From the NCBI RefSeq assembly GCF_016127315.1, contig NZ_CP065997.1, forward strand, positions 2,728,001 through 2,792,000: DNA of 64,000 nt, written 5' to 3'. Within the stretch, counting starts at the first letter, position 1, and every line of letters begins with the position of its first letter. Origin of the DNA: Achromobacter deleyi. GTDB taxonomy: Bacteria; Pseudomonadota; Gammaproteobacteria; Burkholderiales; Burkholderiaceae_B. Position numbers and translations under genes: made by a program. Under the pieces are notes generated by a model that saw only the letters and a program-made list of their open reading frames with translations, ran no database searches and had not been told where the DNA came from. This document shows positions 31,987 to 42,057 of this stretch, piece after piece.

Positions 31987-34445
31987 GCGCCGCGCGCCGG
32001 GACCGGGAGGCGCCGCTGGCGGCGTGGTTCGCCGCGCGCGGCTGGAAACCCGCGCCGTTCCAGCGCGAAACGTGGCGGCGCTATCTGGACGGAGAGTCGG
32101 GCCTGCTGCACACGCCCACCGGCAGCGGCAAGACCATGGCGGCATTCGGCGGTCCGCTGCTGGAGGCGCTGGCCGATGAGGCGCCAGCGCCTCCGGCGGC
32201 GGGCGAAGGTCCGCGGGTGCTGTGGGTCACGCCGCTGCGCGCGCTGGCCGCCGACACCACCCGCGCCCTGACGCAGACGGCCGCCGACCTGGGCCTGGCC
32301 TGGACGGTGGCGCTGCGCACCGGCGATGCCAGCGCGCGCGACAAGCGCCTGGCGCGGCAGGGCAAGGCGCAGGTGCTGGTCATCACGCCGGAGTCCCTGG
32401 CGCTGCTGCTGTCCTACGCTGACGCGTCGCTGCGCTTTCGCGCGCTGCGCTGCATCGTGGTGGACGAATGGCATGACTTGCTGGGCAACAAGCGCGGCGT
32501 GCTGCTGCAGCTTTGCCTGGCGCGCCTGCGGCGCCAGTCGCCCGGCGTGCGGACCTGGGGCCTGTCGGCCACGCTGGGCAACCTGGACGAAGCCCGGGCC
32601 GTGCTGCTGCCCCATGCGCCCGGCAGCGCGCTGGTGGCGGGCGCGCGGCCGCGCAAGATCCAGATATCGACCTTGTTGCCCGAACGCAGCCGCGCTCTGC
32701 CGTGGGCGGGGCACCTGGGGCTGTCGCAGCTGGAACGGGTCTTCAAGCGCCTGTTCGACGTGCGCGCGACACTGCTGTTCACCAACACCCGCGCGCAGGC
32801 CGAGCTCTGGCATCGCGCGCTCGAATCGATCTGGCCGGAGGCGCCGGGCACCCTGGCGCTGCATCACGGTTCGCTCGATCCCAAGCTGCGCGCGGCGGTG
32901 GAGCAGGGCCTGCGCGACGGCGCGGTGCGCTGCGTGGTGGCCACCTCCAGCCTGGACCTGGGCGTGGATTTTCCGGCGGTGGACCAGGTGTTGCAGATCG
33001 GCAGCCCCAAGGGCGTGGCGCGCCTGTTGCAACGCGCAGGCCGCGCCCGGCACCGGCCGGGCGAGTCCGGCAACGTGGTGTGCGTGCCGGCGCAGGCGCT
33101 CGAACTGATCGAGTACGCCGCCGCCCGGCAGGCCATCGCGCGCGGCGAGATCGAATCCCGGCCGCCGCCGGTCGGCAGCCTGGACGTGCTGGCCCAGCAC
33201 GCCGTTACGCTGGCGCTCGGCGGCGGCTTCGACGCCGACGCGCTGTACCAGGAAGTGCGCGGCACGCACGCCTATGCCGCGCTCGATCGCGCGACCTGGC
33301 AGGCGGTGCTGGACTTCATCGTGCAGGGCGGCCGCGCGCTGGCCAAGTATCCGGATTATCAACGGGTCGTGCGCGACGACGACGGACGCTACCGCGTGCA
33401 CGACCGGCGCGTCGCGTTCCGCCATCGCCTGTCCATCGGCACCATCACCGCCGACGGCGCCGTGGCCGTCAAGTACCTGCGCGGGGGCAGCCTGGGCTCG
33501 GTGGAAGAAGGCTTCCTGGCGCGCCTGCGGCGTGGCGACCGCTTCCAGTTCGCCGGCCGCACACTGGAGTTGGTGCGGCTGGAAGGCATGGTCGCCTACG
33601 TGCGCCGCGCCAAGGGTGGCGATGGCCCGGTCGCGACCTGGCAGGGGGGGCGGATGCCCCTGTCGACGCAGCTGGCCAGCGAGGTGGAACGCCTGTATTC
33701 GCATCCCGGCCAGCATCCGGAGATGCGCGCGGTCGCGCCGCTGCTGCGGATCCAGGCGCAGGCCAGCGCATTGCCGGATCGCGGCCGGCTGGTGGCCGAG
33801 CGGATCGGCACGCGGCGCGGCACGCATCTGTTCCTGTTCCCGTTCGCCGGCCGCGCCGTGCACGAAGGCATCGCGGCCATGATCGCGCTGCGCTGGGGCC
33901 GGCTGCAGGCCAATACGATTTCCTACACCGTCAACGACTACGGGCTGATGCTGACGCTGGCCGAGCCCGCCGCGCTGGATGACGCGCTGCTGCGCCGGCT
34001 GCTCAGCCCCGCCAACATGGCCGACGATCTGCGCGATGGCGTCAACCTGGGCGAAATGGCGCGCCGCCAGTTCCGCGAGATCGCGCGGGTGGCGGGCCTG
34101 CTGACGCCGTCGCTGCCCGGCCAGGCGGCGCGTTCGCTGCGCCAGGTCCAGGCGTCCAGCGGCCTGCTCTACGACGTCCTGCGCCGCTACGACCCGGACC
34201 ATCTGCTGCTGGCGCAAGCGGAACGGGAGGTCTTCGAACTGCAACTGGAGGCGCCGCGTTTGCTGGCGGCGCTGCACGACTGCCAGCGGCGCGAGCTGCT
34301 GCTGCGCGAGCCGCGGGCGCTGACGCCGCTGTCGTTCCCGCTATGGACGGAAAGCCTGCGCGGGCAGCTGAGCACCGAGACCTGGCAGGCGCGGGTCAGG
34401 CGCGCCGCGGCGCAACTGGAGAAGCGCTATGAGCGGATCGCCTGA
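31983..34445 (+). CDS. Ligase-associated DEXH helicase (Lhr core)
   Basis: ATP-dependent 3'-5' DNA helicase of 820 aa. Superfamily 2 motifs: TPTGSGKT (Walker A), DEWH (Walker B), SATLGN (motif III), and in the second RecA domain VVATSSLDLGVDFPAVDQV and QRAGRARHRPG (motif VI). A winged-helix and Lhr-specific C-terminal domain follow. The length fits the Lhr-Core rather than the 1,500-residue full Lhr. It overlaps the ligase gene by 4 bp and pdeM by 17 bp. Confidence 0.94.
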   Translation: MSAARRDREAPLAAWFAARGWKPAPFQRETWRRYLDGESGLLHTPTGSGKTMAAFGGPLLEALADEAPAPPAAGEGPRVLWVTPLRALAADTTRALTQTAADLGLAWTVALRTGDASARDKRLARQGKAQVLVITPESLALLLSYADASLRFRALRCIVVDEWHDLLGNKRGVLLQLCLARLRRQSPGVRTWGLSATLGNLDEARAVLLPHAPGSALVAGARPRKIQISTLLPERSRALPWAGHLGLSQLERVFKRLFDVRATLLFTNTRAQAELWHRALESIWPEAPGTLALHHGSLDPKLRAAVEQGLRDGAVRCVVATSSLDLGVDFPAVDQVLQIGSPKGVARLLQRAGRARHRPGESGNVVCVPAQALELIEYAAARQAIARGEIESRPPPVGSLDVLAQHAVTLALGGGFDADALYQEVRGTHAYAALDRATWQAVLDFIVQGGRALAKYPDYQRVVRDDDGRYRVHDRRVAFRHRLSIGTITADGAVAVKYLRGGSLGSVEEGFLARLRRGDRFQFAGRTLELVRLEGMVAYVRRAKGGDGPVATWQGGRMPLSTQLASEVERLYSHPGQHPEMRAVAPLLRIQAQASALPDRGRLVAERIGTRRGTHLFLFPFAGRAVHEGIAAMIALRWGRLQANTISYTVNDYGLMLTLAEPAALDDALLRRLLSPANMADDLRDGVNLGEMARRQFREIARVAGLLTPSLPGQAARSLRQVQASSGLLYDVLRRYDPDHLLLAQAEREVFELQLEAPRLLAALHDCQRRELLLREPRALTPLSFPLWTESLRGQLSTETWQARVRRAAAQLEKRYERIA

Positions 34446-35094
34446 AGCGGCGCTGGCGGTGGCGCTCGCGGGCGAACCCATGACGCTGTTGGGAGAGCGG
34501 GCGCTGTTCTGGCCCGCCCGGGCGCGATTGATCATCGCCGACCTGCACCTGGGAAAGAGCCATGTCTTTCGGCGGGCGGGGATCGCGGTTCCCAGCGGCG
34601 CCACGCGCGGCGACCTGGATCGCCTGGCGGCCCTGGTCGCGCGCACGGCGGCCCGGGAATTGTGGATCGTGGGGGACGTGCTGCACGGACCCTCCACGCA
34701 GGCGGCCTGGCGAGACGCCTGGTCGGGCTGGCGGCGGCAACATGCCGCGCTCGACGTCGCCGTGCTGGCGGGCAATCATGATCGCGCCTTGGATGGCGCC
34801 ACCTTCGACGTGCGGCAGCTTGGCGAGGCCTGCGTCGACGGCCCGTTCCAGTTCAGCCATATCCCGCGTGCCGGCGCGGACGGCCGGCATGTCATTGCGG
34901 GGCACGTGCATCCGAAAACCGCCGTGCCCGGGGTGCCGCGCAGTTGGCCGGCGTTCTGGCTGCGCGAAGGCATCACGGTCCTGCCGGCCTTCTCGGACTT
35001 CACCGGCGGCCACGTTGTGGGCGGCGCCGACGGCGGGCGGATCGTTGCCTGCGTGGAAGGCGTCCCGATCGCCGTGTGGGGACGCCTGCGTTGA
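34429..35094 (+). CDS. pdeM: Ligase-associated DNA endonuclease PdeM (metallophosphoesterase)
   Basis: Binuclear metallophosphoesterase of 221 aa. Metal motifs in order are ADLHLGK, VGDVLHG, GNHD and GHVHP. The Pseudomonas putida relative (MPE) is a manganese-dependent endonuclease acting on single-stranded and stem-loop DNA. It ends the operon and its first 17 bases overlap the helicase gene. All four products are cytoplasmic nucleic-acid repair enzymes. Confidence 0.92.
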   Translation: MSGSPEAALAVALAGEPMTLLGERALFWPARARLIIADLHLGKSHVFRRAGIAVPSGATRGDLDRLAALVARTAARELWIVGDVLHGPSTQAAWRDAWSGWRRQHAALDVAVLAGNHDRALDGATFDVRQLGEACVDGPFQFSHIPRAGADGRHVIAGHVHPKTAVPGVPRSWPAFWLREGITVLPAFSDFTGGHVVGGADGGRIVACVEGVPIAVWGRLR

Positions 35095-35209
35095 GGTTGC
35101 CAACGCGGGCTGGTGCCGCATGCCGCGAGCCGCATGCCGTGTGGCGCGCGTCGGGGCGTCGTGGGCCGGCGGCCGTGCGCACCGCGCCGCGGGGCGAGCG
35201 GCGTTCGCG

Positions 35210-36952
35210 TCAGCCCTGCTGCGCCAGCCACATCTGGCGATAGCGCCCCTCGCTGTCCAGCAATTGCGCGTGCGTGCCGCGTTGCGTGATGCGGCCGTCC
35301 TCGAACACCAGGATGCGATCGGCCGCGACGATGGTCGACAGTCGATGCGCGATGACGATGACGCTGCGGTCCGCCACCAGGGTGTCGATGGCGGCCTGCA
35401 CCGCCAGTTCGCTCTCGGTGTCGAGCGCGGCGGTGGGTTCGTCCAGGATCACGATCGGCGCGTCCTTCAGGATCGCGCGCGCGATCGACAGGCGCTGGCG
35501 CTCCCCGCCCGACAGCTTGCCGCCTGCCTCGCCCAGGCGGGTCTGCCAGCCTAGCGGCAGGCGCTCGATGAAGTCCAGGCAATGGGCCGCGCGGGCCGCC
35601 GCCTGGACCTCGGCCTCGCTGGCATCGGGCCGCGCCATGCCGATGTTGCCGAGCACGGTGTCGTCGAACAGGTGCACGTCCTGGAACACGGTCGAGATCA
35701 GTCGGTTCAGGTCGGCGGGCGGCAGGCTGCGGATGTCCACGCCGCCGATCCGGACCGCGCCGCGCTGCGGATCGGCGTGCCGCATGAGTAGCCGCGTCAG
35801 CGTGGTCTTGCCGGAGCCGGACGGGCCCACCAGCGCGGTCAGGCCGCGCGCCGGCAGGTCGAGGTCGATGCCGCGCAGGGCCGGCATGTTGCCGCCGGCG
35901 TAGCGGAATTCCAGATCCTCGATGCGGATGGCCGCCGGGGTCGCCGCATCGCCTTGCGACGGCCATTGCGGCAGCGGCGCCACCGCGCGTACGGCCTCGA
36001 TGCGGGCCAGCGCGGCCTCGATCAGCGACAGGATCGTGGTGAAGTTCACGAAGGTCGCCAGCGGTTCGGCAAAGCGCGCCACCAGCACCAGCACCGCGCC
36101 CAGCGCCGCGGGCGCCAGGCTGCCCTGCGTGACCCACAGCATGCCGCAGCCCAGGATCGCCAGCATGCCGGATTCGACGGTGGCGGCCACCATCAGTGAC
36201 GGTTTGGCGCCGCGCTGGTGGTGTTCGCGCTGCAACTGCTCCACGTGCTCGAAACCGGCGCGCAGGCGGTCGTTGGCGGTGCCCGCCCGGCCCGTCGCCA
36301 GGCACACGGGCAGCCCCTGCATGTATTCGAGCAGTTCGGCATTCAAGGCCTCGTTGGCGCGGCCCGTGGCCGTGTGGCCGCGATCCAGCGCCGGCCGGCG
36401 CCAGCGGTAGAGCGGCACGATGGCGGGGAATACCAGCATCAGCGCCACGCCCAGCCGCCAGTCCCAGGCCAGCAGCGCCAGCGCCGCCGCGGCGGGCGTG
36501 ACGACGGCGCCCAGGATCAGGTTGATCACCGTCAGCGCATAGTTCATCTGCTCGTCGACGCCGCCCAGCAGCTTGGCCGCGATGCCGCCGGTGCGGTGGG
36601 CCTGCAAGGTCTCCAGCGGCATGCGCCGCAGCTGTTCGCCCAGCAGCACGCGCAGCTCATGGGTGGCGCGCGCCATGTGGCCGCGATAGTCGAAGCCCTG
36701 CGCGCGCCAGCGCAGGGCGATGGCGGCCGCCGCCAGCAGGGTGAAGGCCGCCAGCCAGTGCCACGAGGCGGACCAGGGGGCGCCGCTCGTCACGTGGACG
36801 AACAGGGGCACGATGCAGGCCAGCGACAGGCCCTGGCACACGGCGGCCAGCAGCAGCAGGCACAGGCTGGCGCGCAGGCGGCCGGCCTGGCTGCCGGCGC
36901 TGCGCAGAAGGCGGCGATAGGTGTCGCGCCAGGGCGCGGGAGGGGTCGTCAT
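35210..36952 (-). CDS. ABC half-transporter, siderophore uptake type (YbtQ/PchI-like)
   Basis: Membrane-ATPase fusion of 580 aa: six membrane helices (residues 1-320), then an ATPase with Walker A GPSGSGKTT, signature LSGGERQR and Walker B VILDEPTAALD. Together with the half-transporter encoded just upstream it should form a heterodimer. In yersiniabactin (YbtPQ) and pyochelin (PchHI) systems such exporter-fold proteins import the ferric siderophore. Its ATG overlaps the stop of the preceding gene. Last gene of the leftward operon. Confidence 0.88.
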   Translation of the reverse strand: MTTPPAPWRDTYRRLLRSAGSQAGRLRASLCLLLLAAVCQGLSLACIVPLFVHVTSGAPWSASWHWLAAFTLLAAAAIALRWRAQGFDYRGHMARATHELRVLLGEQLRRMPLETLQAHRTGGIAAKLLGGVDEQMNYALTVINLILGAVVTPAAAALALLAWDWRLGVALMLVFPAIVPLYRWRRPALDRGHTATGRANEALNAELLEYMQGLPVCLATGRAGTANDRLRAGFEHVEQLQREHHQRGAKPSLMVAATVESGMLAILGCGMLWVTQGSLAPAALGAVLVLVARFAEPLATFVNFTTILSLIEAALARIEAVRAVAPLPQWPSQGDAATPAAIRIEDLEFRYAGGNMPALRGIDLDLPARGLTALVGPSGSGKTTLTRLLMRHADPQRGAVRIGGVDIRSLPPADLNRLISTVFQDVHLFDDTVLGNIGMARPDASEAEVQAAARAAHCLDFIERLPLGWQTRLGEAGGKLSGGERQRLSIARAILKDAPIVILDEPTAALDTESELAVQAAIDTLVADRSVIVIAHRLSTIVAADRILVFEDGRITQRGTHAQLLDSEGRYRQMWLAQQG

Positions 36953-38685
36953 GATGGCTGCTCGCCCAAGGTCCAGCGCCGGGCGCGCTGATGGTTGTCC
37001 CACAATCGGGCATAGAGGCCGCCGGCCGCGACCAGCGTGTCGTGCGTGCCGCTTTCGGCCAGCCGGCCCCGGTCCAGCACCAGGATCTGGTCGGCGTGGC
37101 GGATGCTGGCCAGTCGGTGGGCGACCATGATGACGGTCTTGCCGCGCATCAGGGCGGCCAGCGCCGCGCCCACCGCGCGTTCGTTCTCGGGGTCGGTGGC
37201 GGCGGTGGCTTCGTCCAGCACCAGGATCGGCCGGTTCATCAGCACGGCGCGCGCGATCGTCAGCCGCTGGCGTTGGCCGCCGGACAGGTCCCTGCCGCCT
37301 TCGCGCAGCGCGGTGGCGTAGCCGTCGGGCAGCGCCAGGATGAAGTCATGCGCCTGCGCGGCCCGGGCGGCGGCCTCGATCTCGGCGGGGCTGGCGTCGG
37401 GACGGCCCATGGCGATGTTCTCGGCCACGCTGCCGGAAAACAGGAAGTTGTCCTGGAACACGAAAGCGACGTGCTCGAACAGGGTCTCGCGTTCCAGGTC
37501 GCGCACGTCGACGCCGCCCACCAGCAGGCGCCCCGCCTCGATGTCCCAGAAGCGCGCGATCAGCCGCGCCACCGTGCTCTTGCCGGCGCCGGATCGGCCC
37601 ACCAGCGCCGTCACCTGGCCGGCGTGCGCGGTGAAGCTCAAGCCGTCCAGCGCCGGGTTGCCGCCATAGCCGAAGCGCACGTCCTCGAAGCGCACGCTGG
37701 CATCGGCCGGCCGCCGTTGCGGCGATCGTGCCGGCGGCAGCGGCGCGATCGCCAGCACCTGCTGGATGCGCGCCACGCTGAGTTTGGCCTGGTCGATCAT
37801 GTGGGCCAGCGACATCATCGGGAACATGGCTTCGGCCATGCCCATGCCGAACAGCAGCACGGCCAGCCAGATGGGAAAGTCGAGCTGGCCCTGTGCCGTC
37901 CACCAGGCGCCCAGCCACAGCAGCACCGCCAGCGTCGGCAGCGGCCCCAGCGCGGCAATCGCGAAGCGGGAACTGAAGCTGGCGCCGCGGTACCAGTCGG
38001 TCAGCATGGCCAGGTAGCGCTCCAGGGCGCGGTGGTAGCGGCCGAAGGTGGTCTGGCCGGTATCGAAGGTGCGCACCACCGGCATCGCCTGCACATATTC
38101 GATCACCGCGGCGCTGACCTGTTCGCGCGCCTGGTGATAGCGCCGCGTCATGACCTCGCGGCCGCGCATCGCCAGCGACAGCACCCCCACGCCCACCGCC
38201 AGCACGCCCACGGCGGCCAGCGCCATGCGCCAGTCCAGCGCGAACAGCAGCACCGCGCTGAACACCGGCATGGCATAGGCGCGGGCGAACAGCGGCGTGC
38301 TGTCGGCCACGAACACGTGCAGCGCCTGGACGTCGTTCTGCACCACCTTGGCCAGCGGCCCGCTGCCCAGCGCCTGCAGCTCGCCGAACGACAGCCGCGC
38401 CAGGTGGCGGACCAGGTCGTTGCGCAGGATCACCTCGAGGCGGAAGGCGGCATAGTGCGATTGGTTGAAGGCCTGCAACCGCAGCAAGCAGGCCAGCAGG
38501 GTGCAGGCCAGCGCGCCCAGGAACGCCGGCCAGGGATAGTCCGCCGATGACCGCAGCAGGTCGCGCATGGCGAGCGCCAGGCAGCCCAGGCTTGCCAGGC
38601 TGCTCAGCACGCCCGCCACCGCCAGCCCCATGGCCAGGCGGATCTGGCCCCGCACCGGCCGCATGATTTCCCAGGGTCCGTTCAT
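36949..38685 (-). CDS. ABC half-transporter, siderophore uptake type (YbtP/PchH-like)
   Basis: Protein of 578 aa with an N-terminal membrane domain and C-terminal ATPase: Walker A GRSGAGKST, signature LSGGQRQR, Walker B ILVLDEATAATD. ATGA overlaps on both sides link it to the MFS gene before and the second half-transporter after. An exporter role is formally possible from the fold, but the operon with a TonB receptor favours siderophore import. Confidence 0.88.
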   Translation of the reverse strand: MNGPWEIMRPVRGQIRLAMGLAVAGVLSSLASLGCLALAMRDLLRSSADYPWPAFLGALACTLLACLLRLQAFNQSHYAAFRLEVILRNDLVRHLARLSFGELQALGSGPLAKVVQNDVQALHVFVADSTPLFARAYAMPVFSAVLLFALDWRMALAAVGVLAVGVGVLSLAMRGREVMTRRYHQAREQVSAAVIEYVQAMPVVRTFDTGQTTFGRYHRALERYLAMLTDWYRGASFSSRFAIAALGPLPTLAVLLWLGAWWTAQGQLDFPIWLAVLLFGMGMAEAMFPMMSLAHMIDQAKLSVARIQQVLAIAPLPPARSPQRRPADASVRFEDVRFGYGGNPALDGLSFTAHAGQVTALVGRSGAGKSTVARLIARFWDIEAGRLLVGGVDVRDLERETLFEHVAFVFQDNFLFSGSVAENIAMGRPDASPAEIEAAARAAQAHDFILALPDGYATALREGGRDLSGGQRQRLTIARAVLMNRPILVLDEATAATDPENERAVGAALAALMRGKTVIMVAHRLASIRHADQILVLDRGRLAESGTHDTLVAAGGLYARLWDNHQRARRWTLGEQPS

Positions 38686-39872
38686 GCGGCCTCCCGGGGC
38701 ACCCAGCGCGCGGCGGCGAGCAGGCCCAGCACGGCCAGCGCGACGGCCACGCCAATCACGCCGCCGTAGCCGATGCGGCCCGCCAGCAGGGTGCCGGCCG
38801 AGGTCAGCAGCATCGAGAAGAAATGGCTCACGCTCATCTGCAGGGTGTAGTCGGTGGCCGGGCTTTGCGGCGACGACTGATCCATGATCAGCGTGCACAG
38901 CACCGTCGCGGCCGGGGTATACAGCATGTAATACAGCACCACGGCCACGCCCGCGCTGGCGTGCGACCCCCAGGCCATGGCCGGCAGCGCCAGGACGGCG
39001 ATGCCCACGACCTGCAGCAGCGCCGCCGACAGCGTGGCGCCGCGCCGCGACCAGCGTTTCAGCAGGCGGCCGTAGGCCAATGCGACAAGCAGGCCGGCGA
39101 TGGCGCCGACCACGTTGAGCACCAGGCCGATGTCGGCGAGCGACCACCCGGTATCGATCAGCGAGGGCATGATGACCGCATAGCCCAGCGACGCGGAGGC
39201 CGGGTAGAGCACCAGCAACAGCAACCAGCGCTTGCGCTGCGGGCCGCGCCAGAAGGCCAGCAGGCGCGCATGGCTGGCGGCGCCGGCGCTACGCGCCCAT
39301 TGCGGTTCGCGGTAGCCCAGCAACTGCACCCACGACACCGCCGTGAGCGCCGCCAGCACCAGGCAGCAGCCGCGCCAGCCCAGCTGCGGATACAGCATCA
39401 GCATCATGCCGCCGCCGACCAGGTTGCCGATCAGGCCGCCGGCGATCTGCAGGCCATTGCCCAGGCCGCGATCGGCCGGGTGGGTCAACAGCCGGCAGGC
39501 CAGGCCGTCGAGCGCCACGTCCTGCGCGCCCGAGAACAGGGCGGTGGCCCAGCACAACAGGTAGACCAGGGTGAAGTCCTGGCGCAGGTCGAGCATGCCG
39601 ATCAGGACCAGGCACAGCACCAGCCCTCCCTGGGCCACCAGCAGCCAGCCGCGGTAATGGCCGCGCAGGCCGGTGGCGTGGCGGTCGATCCAGGGCGCGT
39701 ACAGCGCCTTGAGCGGCCACGCCATGCCCATCAGGTAGACCAGCCCGATGGTGTCCAGGCTGGCGCCACCCTCGCGCAGGATGGCCACCATGGCGATGAC
39801 GAAGAACATCAGTCCCAGGAACTGGGTGCTGTAGAGACTGGCCAGCAAGGCCCAGGCGCGACGCGATGGCAT
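38682..39872 (-). CDS. MFS permease (YbtX/FptX/RhtX-like)
   Basis: Inner-membrane protein of 396 aa with about twelve hydrophobic segments. AMVAILREGGASLDTIGLVY near the N-terminus and the acidic AQDVALDGLACRLL in the middle resemble the siderophore-associated MFS group (FptX, RhtX, YbtX, AmpG-related). It may import siderophore or serve as an accessory. The ATG at 39872 follows GGAAG; it lies 13 bp after the receptor stop and overlaps the ABC gene. Confidence 0.87.
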   Translation of the reverse strand: MPSRRAWALLASLYSTQFLGLMFFVIAMVAILREGGASLDTIGLVYLMGMAWPLKALYAPWIDRHATGLRGHYRGWLLVAQGGLVLCLVLIGMLDLRQDFTLVYLLCWATALFSGAQDVALDGLACRLLTHPADRGLGNGLQIAGGLIGNLVGGGMMLMLYPQLGWRGCCLVLAALTAVSWVQLLGYREPQWARSAGAASHARLLAFWRGPQRKRWLLLLVLYPASASLGYAVIMPSLIDTGWSLADIGLVLNVVGAIAGLLVALAYGRLLKRWSRRGATLSAALLQVVGIAVLALPAMAWGSHASAGVAVVLYYMLYTPAATVLCTLIMDQSSPQSPATDYTLQMSVSHFFSMLLTSAGTLLAGRIGYGGVIGVAVALAVLGLLAAARWVPREAA

Positions 39873-39885
39873 GGAAACTTCCGGA

Positions 39886-41982
39886 TCAATAAGTATAGGA
39901 AACGCCGACCCCGAGCGTGCGGCCGCGGGCCGGCGCGCCATAGGACACCGACGGCGGCGCGAAGTAGCCGTACAGGTCGTACTGCCGGTTCAGCAGGTTG
40001 CTGCCCCACACGTAGTACTCGGCGCGGCCGTTGGCCACGCCCAGGCGGGCGTTCAGCAGGTGGTAGCTGTCGAGGTCGAAATGGTTCTGCGGATCGGCGG
40101 CGCGCTTGCCGACGTATTGGTAGTCGATCCGGGCATTGAAGACGGGCGCCGCCATCGCCAGCATCGCCGGCAGGGCGCGGCGGTAGGTCACGCCCAGCGT
40201 GCCGCCCCAGCGCGAGACGTCGGGCACGCGGTTGCCGGCCTTGACGTCGCCGTCGCCGATGCCGTTGACGGCGGTGGTGATCTTGGCGTCGATGTAGCTC
40301 AGGCCGGCGGTGAAGCCCAGGCCGTTGTCCAGCTGCACCGTGCCCTGCAGTTCGGCGCCCTTGCTGCGGGTGTCGGCGTTGAGCGCGTTGACGGCGAACG
40401 TGGCCGAGTCGTACGACAGCAGGTGGTTGTTGCGCACCTGGTTCAGGTACACGGCGCCGTTCAGGCCGTAGCGCCCGTCGGCGCTCAGGTACTTGAAGCC
40501 GAGTTCGTAGGAGTCGGTCTTGGCCGCCTTGTACGGCTCGCTGTCCAGCGGCTGCGCCGCGTAGTCGTTGAAGCCGCCGGGGTTGTAGCCGCGGCCGTAG
40601 CTGCCGTACAGCGTGGTGGTGGGCGTGAGGGCGTAGGCCAGCGCCACGCGGCCGGTGGTGAAGGTGTCGTCGAGCTTGCGGTGGTCGGTGGTGACCATGC
40701 CGCCGCCGTGGTACTTGCCGTCGTAGGTCTTGCGCACCCATGACTGCCGCAGGCCGGTGGTGAGCTTCCAGTCGCTGGCCAGCGGCACCGTCATTTCGCC
40801 GTAGATGCCGTAGCGGTCGGTATCGAAGTCGCGGTACTTGGCGCTGGCGTTGCCGTAGGTGTTGCGCGGCGTGTCATACGAGCGCTTGGCCTGCGAGTAC
40901 GACAGGCCCGTGACCCAGAACACCTGGCTCTCGGGCAGCGAGGCCAGCCGCACGTCCTGCGTGAACAGGCGCTCGCGCGCCTCGTCGACGTTCCAGAACT
41001 CGCTGTCGCCGCGGCCCATGGCGTTCTGCAGGCGCCGGTCGTAGACCACCGGGCCGATGTTGTAGCTGTCGGTGTAGGCCGAGGTGGCGGTGAGGCGGGC
41101 GCGGTCGAAGCGGTGGTCCAGCTGCAAGGTGTAGCGCTCGACGGTCTTCTTGGCGTCGTCCAGCAGCGACGGATCCATGTCGACGGTGGGCGGCCGGCCG
41201 TAGGGCATCAGCACCAGCTGTTCGCCCAGGTGGCGGATCTGGTGGCGTTCGGCCGACACCAGCGCGCTGGTGCGCGCGGTCAGGTCCCACAGCAGGCTGC
41301 CGCGGAACGCCAGGTCGCGCGGCTTGGACAGCGGCTGGTCGGTGCGGGCGTTCTCGATCCAGTGGTCCGAGCCGCCGGCGCGGATGGCGAAGCGGCCGGC
41401 CAGCTTGTCGGTGAGCGGGCCTCCGACCGCCGCTTCGGTCAGGAACTGGCGGTCCTGGCCGTATTCGGCGCGGGCATAGCCTTCCCATTCGCGGGTCGGG
41501 CGGCGCGTGGTCAGGTTGACCGCGCCGGCCTCGCCCATGCCGCCGAACAGCATGCCCTGCGGACCCTTGAGCACCTCGATCTGGTCGACGTCGAGCGTGC
41601 CGATGGAGATGTGGCGGGTCGACAGAGGGCTGCCGTCGACGTTCAGCGCCACCGAGCTGTCATCCATGCTCATGGGGTACAGCGCGCCGACGCCGCGGAT
41701 GTAGATGGTGGACACGTTGGCGCCGCCCGACGAATTGACGTTGACGCCGGGCGTGGCGCGCAGCACCTGCTCGACATTGAGCAGGCGGCGCTGTTCCAGG
41801 GTGATGCCGTCGATGACCTCTACCGTGTACGGCAGGTCCTTGGCGTTTTCGTCGGCGCCGCGCGCATGCACGGTGACGGCGGGCAGGGTGGCGGCGTCGG
41901 TGGCGGATTGCGCCTGGGCGGGCAGGGCGATGGACATTGCCAGCGTGGACAGGGACAGCGCTGGCAGGGAGGGGAGTCGCAT
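39886..41982 (-). CDS. TonB-dependent receptor, FyuA-like
   Basis: Outer-membrane receptor of 698 aa without a signalling domain. Signal peptide ends near residue 25 (PAQAQ). The plug contains the TonB-box region TLPAVTVHA, DVDQIEVLKGPQGMLFGGMG and GAVNLTTRRP. The barrel has SYGRGYNPGGFN and SYELGFKYLSADGR, which parallel blocks I recall in the yersiniabactin receptor FyuA. It ends in aromatic YTY. First gene of the leftward uptake operon, behind a Fur box and divergent from the AraC regulator. The ligand may be a thiazoline-type siderophore; this is inference. Confidence 0.9.
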   Translation of the reverse strand: MRLPSLPALSLSTLAMSIALPAQAQSATDAATLPAVTVHARGADENAKDLPYTVEVIDGITLEQRRLLNVEQVLRATPGVNVNSSGGANVSTIYIRGVGALYPMSMDDSSVALNVDGSPLSTRHISIGTLDVDQIEVLKGPQGMLFGGMGEAGAVNLTTRRPTREWEGYARAEYGQDRQFLTEAAVGGPLTDKLAGRFAIRAGGSDHWIENARTDQPLSKPRDLAFRGSLLWDLTARTSALVSAERHQIRHLGEQLVLMPYGRPPTVDMDPSLLDDAKKTVERYTLQLDHRFDRARLTATSAYTDSYNIGPVVYDRRLQNAMGRGDSEFWNVDEARERLFTQDVRLASLPESQVFWVTGLSYSQAKRSYDTPRNTYGNASAKYRDFDTDRYGIYGEMTVPLASDWKLTTGLRQSWVRKTYDGKYHGGGMVTTDHRKLDDTFTTGRVALAYALTPTTTLYGSYGRGYNPGGFNDYAAQPLDSEPYKAAKTDSYELGFKYLSADGRYGLNGAVYLNQVRNNHLLSYDSATFAVNALNADTRSKGAELQGTVQLDNGLGFTAGLSYIDAKITTAVNGIGDGDVKAGNRVPDVSRWGGTLGVTYRRALPAMLAMAAPVFNARIDYQYVGKRAADPQNHFDLDSYHLLNARLGVANGRAEYYVWGSNLLNRQYDLYGYFAPPSVSYGAPARGRTLGVGVSYTY

Positions 41983-42011
41983 GGGGGCCTTCTGGAAGTG
42001 GGGAGTTGGAA

Positions 42012-42038
42012 CAATCGCGGTTGGCCGGACCGCGATTG
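42012..42038. promoter_or_regulatory. Perfect 10-bp inverted repeat in the receptor leader
   Basis: CAATCGCGGT and ACCGCGATTG are exact complements separated by 7 bp, midway between the receptor start (41982) and the Fur box. It could be the target of the divergent AraC regulator or form a hairpin in the receptor mRNA leader. Confidence 0.55.
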
Positions 42039-42057
42039 CGGGCTTGATACGAATGGA

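Noticed and set aside
36196..38550. Long plus-strand frames opposite the two ABC half-transporters
   Set aside because: Low-complexity Gln/Arg/Ala/His-rich shadows of high-GC genes on the other strand; both ABC genes have all ATPase motifs.
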